Assembly: GCA_964613745.1 (NCBI GenBank)
Contig: CAZTJA010000061.1
Location: forward strand, 1-18,399
DNA length: 18,399 nt
Direction: 5' to 3'
Origin: CAZTJA01 sp964613745
Lineage (GTDB): Bacteria > Desulfobacterota > Desulfomonilia > Desulfomonilales > Desulfomonilaceae
Each line of letters begins with the position of its first letter. Within the stretch, counting starts at the first letter, position 1. The position numbers and the translations under genes were made by a program. The notes under the pieces are model-generated. The model saw nothing but the letters and a program-made list of their open reading frames with translations. It was not told the DNA's origin and ran no database searches. Shown here in pieces: positions 9,037-16,800 of this stretch.

Positions 9037-9271
9037 CACAATACCCATTGACCAGTATTCTGCGGAGCGATTGGTGAAGATACTTTCTCCTGATGGGGTT
9101 AGAGATAAGTTTTTGGAACGAGAGAGGAAGGTATCTATTTAGTTTGAAGTAGAGGAGAGCTTTAGGAAGTGCATTGTGGGGTATGAAGGAATTACCAAAA
9201 AGCAAGTTATTGAAGTGATAAACAATTCGTTTTTCGCGGTTCTTTTTACCTATCAATGTCGAAATAACTGA
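9027..9271 (+). pseudogene. Short decayed reading frame with in-frame amber codon
   Basis: From about 9035 one frame reads as plausible protein (IPIDQYSAERLVKILSPDGV and on) to a TAG at 9140-9142. The same frame then continues with protein-like sequence (FEVEESFRKCIVGYEG and on) to a TGA at 9269-9271. An ATG at 9027, inside the end of res, begins MAITQY in a different frame that stops after 16 codons. The picture is a small gene once coupled to res, now broken by a frameshift or small insertion near its start and by an amber stop, and probably truncated. I do not recognise the family. A short intact 63-aa reading frame ending at 9142 is the alternative. No clear terminator or promoter is seen here. 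Confidence 0.5.
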
Positions 9272-9286
9272 TAAAATAAGGTTTTT

Positions 9287-9294
9287 AGGGGAGG
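9287..9294 (+). promoter_or_regulatory. Ribosome binding site setting a GTG start
   Basis: AGGGGAGG ends 7 bases before GTG at 9302. It is the strongest initiation signal in the junction region and supports GTG as the first codon of the second operon's first gene. Confidence 0.75.
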
Positions 9295-9301
9295 CGAAAA
9301 A

Positions 9302-10846
9302 GTGGCATCTTTAACACATATCAGTATTTGGGACGATAGGCACGGTTGGCAGCATACAACAGTGCAATCTGCTTCTGACTTATTCCCATACACAGTTTCG
9401 GCTTCTGAAAAAGCTTTTTTATGTGAATTATGTGGTCAGTATGCGACATTAACCAAACAAGGACGCCAGACTTCACCATTGAGGAAACCTACCGATAGAC
9501 ATTTCAGACACACTGTCGGTGAAAAATATTGCGAAGAAAAAACCACATCATACAACAGCTACTACATAACAAACCCACGTGGATTTTCGTTACCGTTGAG
9601 AGTTAAAGTCAGCAATGGTGCTATTGATATTTCAATAGGCTTTCTTCCCATTGCTGAAAATTTTATACAAACACTTTCAAAAATTAATGGCAAATTGATT
9701 ATTAAAGCAAACAACAAAGAGCTACGACAATATAACATTGATGTTTCTCGGTTTTCGGCAGAACATATTGCATATTTGTCTGTTGGCAATAACATCTCCA
9801 AAGAGTACCAAATTGTTTATCCAGATATGGTGAAAAGATTAAATATGTTTTGGCCTACTTTGGTAGATGGGATAGACAAACAAGGAACGCTGTTTGATTA
9901 TGAAAGCGGGAAGCGCTTGCCTCGAAATGCAAATGTAGTCGTTGGCAAGGTGTATTTGCTGTTTCTTGACGGGCGGATGTACCCACCACTGCCAAACGAT
10001 ATTACTATTAATAAAATAGATAACGTAGGAAGTTTTAAAATTTACGAGGTTTGTGCAAAATGCATTTCACATCCTGCCGATGAGTTTTTTAGACGTTATA
10101 ACTGTAGACTAACCGATAACCCGGCAGTTTTAACTTTGCTTTATCCATTTGCTTTGAAATCATCACACGTTTACACCCATACATCGGACAAGGTGTGGTT
10201 TCATAAAACAAACGGCTTTGTTGAAGTTTATCCGCAAAGTTATGTACCAGATACTGATATATTTGCTGTTAACGGCGGACTTCAACAACTGCTTTCGGTT
10301 AGTCGATTTGAGAACAATACAAGCGTTTTAAGATATACAATGTTACGCAAGGTGCAATCTATTTCAAGAGAACCCAAAGCAATACATATTTCTGTGTGCA
10401 ACAATCAAGGAAAAGCAATTGAAGCCGCTGTATATAATGTTTTGCCGCCTAATCGTGAAATTCATATTGTACCTGAATATGATGGGTTTGTTGAAATAGT
10501 AAAAAATAGTGATGTAGTTAATAGAACAATCATTAAAAACGGCATAAAATCAATTATTGACGTTGAATATGGCGGCATATACCGTGTTTACCAAGGGTTA
10601 GATTGTGTTTACCAAGTTGAGTATACGTATAAAAAGAATAATTGGCTTTTAACTGATGACGAATTGCTTGCAAAATTACAGAGATACAAATATGAGCCGA
10701 TACCTATAACTCATTCGTTTGTTGTGATTGCAGAGCGAATGAATAACTTTCCAAAAACCAATCTATGGTTACGGAAGCAAATTGCGAACGGTAAAATTAG
10801 CCGCTATGCTGAGCGAGTTTTGCACAAACTTATGAGGAGTGAATGA
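9302..10846 (+). CDS. Unknown protein with CoiA-like Cys/His cluster; DruB-position gene
   Basis: A 514-aa soluble protein that starts with GTG. Near the N-terminus C41-x2-C44, H67-x2-H70 (HFRH) and C77 form a putative metal site. The CxxC...HFxH...C spacing resembles the zinc-binding front of CoiA-like nuclease-associated proteins, but I find no nuclease motif after it. The rest is rich in predicted beta strands, with charged C-terminal helices from about residue 455. The gene is AT-rich (22% GC in one sampled line), unlike mod and res. It opens a four-gene operon that ends in a DruE-like helicase and is close in size and place to DruB of Druantia type I. That match is by position, not by recognised sequence; an unnamed helicase-associated family is equally possible. 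Confidence 0.7.
   Translation: MASLTHISIWDDRHGWQHTTVQSASDLFPYTVSASEKAFLCELCGQYATLTKQGRQTSPLRKPTDRHFRHTVGEKYCEEKTTSYNSYYITNPRGFSLPLRVKVSNGAIDISIGFLPIAENFIQTLSKINGKLIIKANNKELRQYNIDVSRFSAEHIAYLSVGNNISKEYQIVYPDMVKRLNMFWPTLVDGIDKQGTLFDYESGKRLPRNANVVVGKVYLLFLDGRMYPPLPNDITINKIDNVGSFKIYEVCAKCISHPADEFFRRYNCRLTDNPAVLTLLYPFALKSSHVYTHTSDKVWFHKTNGFVEVYPQSYVPDTDIFAVNGGLQQLLSVSRFENNTSVLRYTMLRKVQSISREPKAIHISVCNNQGKAIEAAVYNVLPPNREIHIVPEYDGFVEIVKNSDVVNRTIIKNGIKSIIDVEYGGIYRVYQGLDCVYQVEYTYKKNNWLLTDDELLAKLQRYKYEPIPITHSFVVIAERMNNFPKTNLWLRKQIANGKISRYAERVLHKLMRSE
10834..10839 (+). promoter_or_regulatory. Ribosome binding site choosing the ATG at 10848
   Basis: GAGGAG ends 8 bases before ATG 10848. It overlaps the alternative GTG at 10839, which would add three residues and has no correctly spaced site. 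The ATG is therefore preferred. Confidence 0.65.
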
Positions 10847-10847
10847 G

Positions 10848-12881
10848 ATGTATAACAATAAAATTGTTTCGCTGTGTGCTTCTGTAATAAATAGTCAAGG
10901 AAAAGATATGCTGTTTCGTATTGCCGATTTAAGTGAGTCTAATGAATTGGTGCCATTTTACTTTGACTCCTCGTTGCCGCGGGATGCTGAAAATACTAAC
11001 TCAATCCACCCGAATCCATGGGAAGTGCAGCCAGAGGGTACTATTACTTTTTGGGAATGGTATGTACAAGATGGTACACAACAGCGTTCATTCTTAAACA
11101 AAGATTCAAAACTTATTTGGATAGAACACATTCGCCTTGAAGGTGTTTATTCGCTTGAGCAACTCCGAATCGCCATGTTTGATGGTATCGACGTAGAATT
11201 ATCATCTGACCACGACTACTTAATTGAATTTTCAAATGATAGTAATGGAATAAGCCACTGTATTTATTGTAAAAGCAATGATTTTACATTGCGAGGCGGT
11301 AAATATGTTCTTTGTGATGATATATATCGACTTGACCGTTATGAGATATTAAATAACGATATCCACGAAATTAGGGCACATTTTCTGCCAAAGCTCAACA
11401 AGCGATATTATGGATATCGTGAATTGCCACAAAAATGTGGTTCCGTTCTTGTTCGTACTCCGGCTGATACTGTAAAACGAGCCATTCAAAAGCGAATTAA
11501 GCGTTGCACGGAAGGATTCTCAAAATCTGATAAAAATATTATTAGCGAGTTTATTAAAACACTCTCGAATGATGATATAGTAAACCATATAGCTAACGAA
11601 TGTCGTTGTACAATGGATGAAGCAAAAGAATACATAGATGAGTTCGTCAAAACCTGCGAACGCTATTTTGCGGAAGAAGATTTTACTTCTTCGGTTTTGT
11701 TGCATCTTGTAGAGTATAGCAGTGATATAGGTAAAAAATATCAGGATGCAGTGAGGTTGGAGTGGGAATTGGAAAATTCCGAGCAAATCGATTGTGCAAA
11801 CTCCGAATTAGCAAGAGTTAAAGAAAATATCGAAACAGAACGCCGAAAAGCGCAGGAAGAATTGTCTATAGCTAAAAAAAGGCTTGACGATTTATTTATC
11901 GAGTGCGAAGAATACGAGGAAATGAGAGCAGAGCTCGAAAGCAAATTGTCTGAAATAAAGAAGGAGTACGATAGTAAGTTAACCATTGCTGACGATATAA
12001 CAAAACAGGTGCGTAACAAAATCACAGCTGCCAAAAGTGATTTAGCGACTTTCTTTGCGGAATATGCGCTATTTTCGGGTGAACACTCTGTTAATTTAAC
12101 GCATACAGCGTATTACTGTGATACAGTCATTGGTAAGTCAATAAATGAAAATCCCGATACAATAACGGACTTAAAAGAACTTTTGGAGATTTTGGATGAA
12201 AATCTTGAGGCAGTTGGCGTTGACAAATCGCTTTGCTCTGCTTTAAGTGCATATATTTTAGCAGCGTGTTTTGCAAAAATTCCATTAATTATTGCTGGAT
12301 ATGGGGCTGATTCTATAATTAATGCGGTAAGTGCAACATTATATAACAAAGATACGGACATTATTTTTGTTACTTCCAATAAGGTTGTCGGCGAAAAGAG
12401 CGAATATGGTGTCGTGGCTATTCACAATGGGTTTTGTAGTATGGGCAATATAATAAATTCGTTGGAGCTATCACATGTTTATTTTGTTTCACAAACATCA
12501 GAAGAATTGATGTTAGAACCTCGAAGTGTGTACAATTATGCTTTGCCTATATTCACAGAATATTTTGTAACAGGCAACTCAAACAACAAAATGTATGGAA
12601 CGATAAGCAATGTCAACTATGGACACAATGGAAAAGAACTAAAACCATTTTTTCCAAAGCATATTCTTCCACCATTGGCATTTAATAACTACAAAAAACT
12701 ATTGGGCATTGCAAAAGACTTGTATAATGATATTACGCCGTACGAATTTCATTTGCTTACCACGTTGCCGGTAATGCTTTCGCTTGGAAAAAGAGATGAT
12801 TTGTTGGAGTTACTCTCAACAAGCAAACTTTCGGATAAGGAAAAAGGGCAAATTTACGAACTTATAGGTGAAAAACAATGA
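10848..12881 (+). CDS. Coiled-coil protein with possible degenerate P-loop; DruC-position gene
   Basis: With ATG 10848 the protein has 677 aa; GTG at 10839 would give 680. The N-terminal 200 residues look globular and mostly beta, with a CIYC pair and a later Cys. A long Glu/Lys-rich coiled coil covers about residues 298-408. The C-terminal domain has a hydrophobic strand IPLIIAGYGADSI (about 477-490), then DIIFVTSN. This resembles a P-loop and following strand of a AAA/McrB-like ATPase without the Walker Lys, so it may be an inactive NTPase fold. No Walker B is evident. The gene begins one base after the previous stop and ends with an ATGA overlap, indicating coupled translation. Size and place agree with Druantia DruC, by layout only. 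A structural or DNA-bridging partner of the helicase is a guess. Confidence 0.72.
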   Translation: MYNNKIVSLCASVINSQGKDMLFRIADLSESNELVPFYFDSSLPRDAENTNSIHPNPWEVQPEGTITFWEWYVQDGTQQRSFLNKDSKLIWIEHIRLEGVYSLEQLRIAMFDGIDVELSSDHDYLIEFSNDSNGISHCIYCKSNDFTLRGGKYVLCDDIYRLDRYEILNNDIHEIRAHFLPKLNKRYYGYRELPQKCGSVLVRTPADTVKRAIQKRIKRCTEGFSKSDKNIISEFIKTLSNDDIVNHIANECRCTMDEAKEYIDEFVKTCERYFAEEDFTSSVLLHLVEYSSDIGKKYQDAVRLEWELENSEQIDCANSELARVKENIETERRKAQEELSIAKKRLDDLFIECEEYEEMRAELESKLSEIKKEYDSKLTIADDITKQVRNKITAAKSDLATFFAEYALFSGEHSVNLTHTAYYCDTVIGKSINENPDTITDLKELLEILDENLEAVGVDKSLCSALSAYILAACFAKIPLIIAGYGADSIINAVSATLYNKDTDIIFVTSNKVVGEKSEYGVVAIHNGFCSMGNIINSLELSHVYFVSQTSEELMLEPRSVYNYALPIFTEYFVTGNSNNKMYGTISNVNYGHNGKELKPFFPKHILPPLAFNNYKKLLGIAKDLYNDITPYEFHLLTTLPVMLSLGKRDDLLELLSTSKLSDKEKGQIYELIGEKQ

Positions 12882-13858
12882 TAACAAATACTTCGTTTAT
12901 GGTGGAAGCATCTGAAAAGTTATACATTCCTCAGGAAGTTGACGAAACAGAGCAAGAATGGCATAAGCGTATAGCATACAGTCTAATCGGTGGGCATATG
13001 CTTACATCTTTGTATGATTTTGACGATGACCTGCAATTGACAGAGAATAATAAAGATGAAACTGTATCTACGCAACACGTTCTAAAACGTGGTGAGGACT
13101 TGGCGAAGGCACTTGGTGTCAATGACTTTAATTGTAATAATCTTAGGGAGCTACTACTTAAAACAGGATATATGCTCCACAAAAATAATCGACTAACTTA
13201 TCCGTCAAAAACCACTGCCGATGATGGATGCATGTCGTTTGTTCGGGGCATACCCCCGTGGGAAAAAATATGCATTAGTGGCAATGGGTTATATAGTTTT
13301 AGTTTATCTCATTCTGGAATATGTGCAGAAAAAATGTTTCAAATTGAGGAGCAAGAAATAAAAGAGTGGTTTGAGAACTTTACCAAGAAAACAAAGTGGG
13401 AAGAAGCGGAATATTTACCTCAAAACGTTGATTTCCTTAATATTAACCACGAAGCAAAAAATGGATACTGGCAAACAAAACCGCCTAAACAGGGCATAAC
13501 CTTGTGCCGTACAAAAGGCAACGTGGAAAAAGAATATACCATTCTTCGGATTTCAAGCATTATCGAAAAATGCCCACTACCTAACTGGCAGACAGAAAAT
13601 GGTGAATATCGTAGAATAACCATAGCATTACGGATTGCTAATGGTAATATGCCCACTGTAACAGTGTTGTTAAAAAAATACACCGCCCGAATTGTTATGG
13701 ATTATCTATTGCCTTCATCAGAACAGAGTTTTGTAGAATTGTATAGTTGGCCAACCACAGGCGACAGTCATTGGCGGAGAACCGTTGCAATTGCATTATA
13801 TCCGACTTTTAAACGTATCTTTAACAGGTTAGGCTTTATAATAAGAGAGGTGCAATGA
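12878..13858 (+). CDS. Unknown 326-aa protein before the giant helicase; DruD-position gene
   Basis: A soluble protein that I do not recognise, with no signal peptide, membrane helix or catalytic motif. It has an acidic helical N-terminal third (QEVDETEQEWHKRIAYSL), a central part rich in Trp, Tyr and Cys, and a mixed alpha/beta C-terminal half ending in a basic helix. The start overlaps the upstream stop as ATGA, with TAGGTG 7 bases upstream. The stop lies one base before the helicase ATG, so it is tightly coupled to both neighbours. Composition is AT-rich like the rest of the second operon. Size and location fit DruD of Druantia type I, but this is inferred from layout. Confidence 0.7.
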   Translation: MITNTSFMVEASEKLYIPQEVDETEQEWHKRIAYSLIGGHMLTSLYDFDDDLQLTENNKDETVSTQHVLKRGEDLAKALGVNDFNCNNLRELLLKTGYMLHKNNRLTYPSKTTADDGCMSFVRGIPPWEKICISGNGLYSFSLSHSGICAEKMFQIEEQEIKEWFENFTKKTKWEEAEYLPQNVDFLNINHEAKNGYWQTKPPKQGITLCRTKGNVEKEYTILRISSIIEKCPLPNWQTENGEYRRITIALRIANGNMPTVTVLLKKYTARIVMDYLLPSSEQSFVELYSWPTTGDSHWRRTVAIALYPTFKRIFNRLGFIIREVQ

Positions 13859-13859
13859 C

Positions 13860-16800
13860 ATGGAAACAGTAAGGTCAATTCATGCAAAACTCCGACAAGA
13901 ACTCGGAGCATACTTGAAAACCCAGTATATAGGCAAGAATAATTTGTTGTTATCTGCATTGAGTGACAGATTAGATGAACAAGGGGTTCTGTGGCAAACA
14001 CCTTTTATTGAGCTTCCTGCGGCATATGAGCTTGCCTCAAATGGTTTAGATGGTTTACAACTTGATGAATGGGTAAAAATATTTTTTGCTTCCCTTGCTG
14101 ATAAAAATCTTGGGGTATTCAAAACTCCATTTACTCACCAAATTGAAGCACTGGAAAATGCGTTTAAAGGTAATGATTTGTTCGTGTCAACAGGTACTGG
14201 TTCCGGTAAAACGGAATGTTTTATGTGGCCGTTAATAGCGAAAATCGCCTCAGAGGCGAAAACTTCACCGAGCAGTTGGGATAAACGTGGTATTAGAGCA
14301 ATTATTATGTATCCGATGAATGCCCTTGTTGCCGACCAAATAAGTCGTTTACGCCGAATAATTGGAACAGACGATTTTGTCGATGTTTTTCGTGGCGTTA
14401 CCTCAGAAAATTCACGGCGTCCTCAGTTTGGTATGTATACAGGAAGAACACCATATGCAGGAGAAAAACCTGAACGCGAATCTGACAAGGTCCTTGCCAA
14501 GTCATTATCTCGTTTACTTCCCACAAGCGGGCTTTCCAAAGAAATTTACGATACGCTTTTAAAAGAAGGCAAGATACCCGCAAAAAAAGACCTCAAAAGC
14601 TTTATTGATGGATTGAAAAACAACAAGCATTGCACGGACCCAGAGGATGCGGAGCTTGTTACCCGTTTTGAAATGCAAGTGAACTGCCCTGATATTTTGA
14701 TTACTAACTACTCGATGCTTGAATATATGCTGCTTCGCCCACGTGAAGATAATGTGTGGAACTCTACAATTGAATGGCTGAGTCTAAGTCCTAAAAATAA
14801 GTTGTTATTTATTATTGATGAGGCTCATATGTATCGTGGTGCATCCGGTGGTGAAGTTGCACTATTATTAAGGCGTTTATTTCATCGACTGGGCATCGAC
14901 CGCAGCAAGGTGCAATTCATTCTTACTACTGCAAGTATGCCAAAAGAAAACGAAGAAGATAGAAAATCTGTCCATAGTTTTTCTGAAGTTCTAACCGCAA
15001 GCACGAATGATTCATTCCATTATATTTTTGGAAATGTTGTAAAAAACAATATTAATATAGCGGATAAACAGTTGCAAACGCTATACAACACTTGTTGTGG
15101 TAATGCTTGCTCAATTGAAGAAATTGGTGAAGCGGTTTTCCCTGCCGAAAAAGGCGATACTGCAAAGGGCCAAGTTTATGAATTGCTTGATAAAGCAGCA
15201 AACGAAGTCAATACCAAAGGGGAACCGTTATTTCCGATAAGGCTTCATATGCTGTTTAGAGGTATAAGAGGGCTTTATTGCTGTACAAACCCAAATTGTT
15301 CACATTCGCACTCTTATGACGGTACTACTATAGGCGAAATTTACATAAAAGACAATGTCCTTAGGTGTACAAAATGTGGAAGTGCTGTCTATGAATTGAT
15401 AAATGATAGACGTTGTGGTGCCTTATTTATTCGAGGGTATGTTAGCGAAACAAGCGGAATGACTTACCTATGGAGACATCCCGGACTATATTTTGGCGAG
15501 AATATGAGAGAGATACATCTGTTTATTCCACAAGCTGATAAACAATATAAAAAGAAAGGTGAAAATCCTGCGAAACCCTGTTACCTTGATTCAAAAAGTG
15601 GTTTTATATATTTTACCGATGATAAAGTGAGCGGTCGAGAAAATATATTAAGATTATATTATTGCGAACACAAAGATAAGAGTAGTCCCGATATTTTGAC
15701 TTTTGCTACCTGCCCGCATTGCCAACACGTTCTAAACAAGATGCCATTAACGGATTTCTCGACAAAAGGTAATCAGTCGTTTTATAATATCGTTAAAGCG
15801 CAGTTTAATTCACAATCTGCGGTTAGTAGCAAAGAAGATGAACTTAAATTTCCAAACCAAGGGCGCAAGGTGCTTCTTTTTTCAGACAGTCGCCAAAGAG
15901 CGGCTCGACTTGCACTTGATATGTCGCAAGCTTCAGATGAAATAGCTGTTATGCAACTATTTATGATTGCCATTGTCGAAATGTCAGAGCTTAACAAGGA
16001 TTTGTCATTAGATGATTTATATGGCTATTTTATTAAAGCGGCTGTGGAGAGAAATATTCAGCTTTTTCATAATGAAAGTCGTGTAAAATTTACCGAACAC
16101 TGCTCTGAAACCAATGAAAGTGTCCTTCGCAAGTCAAAACGTGGTAAAACATTTATTCCCAACCGAAAGTTTGATACGGCTCCAGATATGGTGCAAGAAC
16201 ATCTTATTCGATTGTTTTGTGGTGCGCATAACACGCTTTACGATACTGCTTTTGCGTGGCTTGAACCCACTGATAAGGCATTAGAAGAAGTTATGGAGAA
16301 ATTTGAGGATAATGGTATCGAATTAACGGAAGTAGACTTCATTGCTGCCTTTAATGCTTGGCTAATGTTTATTTTGTCGGACAGTGGCGCATTAGGACAT
16401 CAAATTAAAAATGAGCGACGTGAGGAAGTGCTTCAAAAATTTAAAAAATTTGGGTTGCCACGTAGTTGGAAATTTTCAAAAAACTTTTTAACCATAGCCA
16501 GTTGGACAGAAGGCGATGCCACTTATGAAACTTGGCGAAAGATATTGCATGAAGAATTTCTTGATGGTTCCGATGACAAATACTTTATTCAATTATCGAA
16601 AGTAGCCGTTAGAAATGGCATTGACCACCCGTGGCAAAAATGTAAACAATGTTCAGAGATTATGCCATACTCATTTAGAGGTAAATGTCCTACTTGTGGT
16701 AGTGACGATGTAGTAAATATGGCAGAATGTGATTATGCTGCTCTTGGATTTTGGCGCAATCCTATTTTTGCTTCATTAAATGGGGAAAAAATAAACGTAA

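Noticed and set aside
9225..9300. Possible promoter or terminator between the two operons
   Set aside because: AT-rich with TAAAAT-like and T-rich strings, but no -35/-10 pair at proper spacing and no GC-rich hairpin before a T-run.
14362..14583. Short reading frames on both strands within the helicase gene
   Set aside because: They overlap the continuous helicase frame, which has the motifs; they have no initiation signals.
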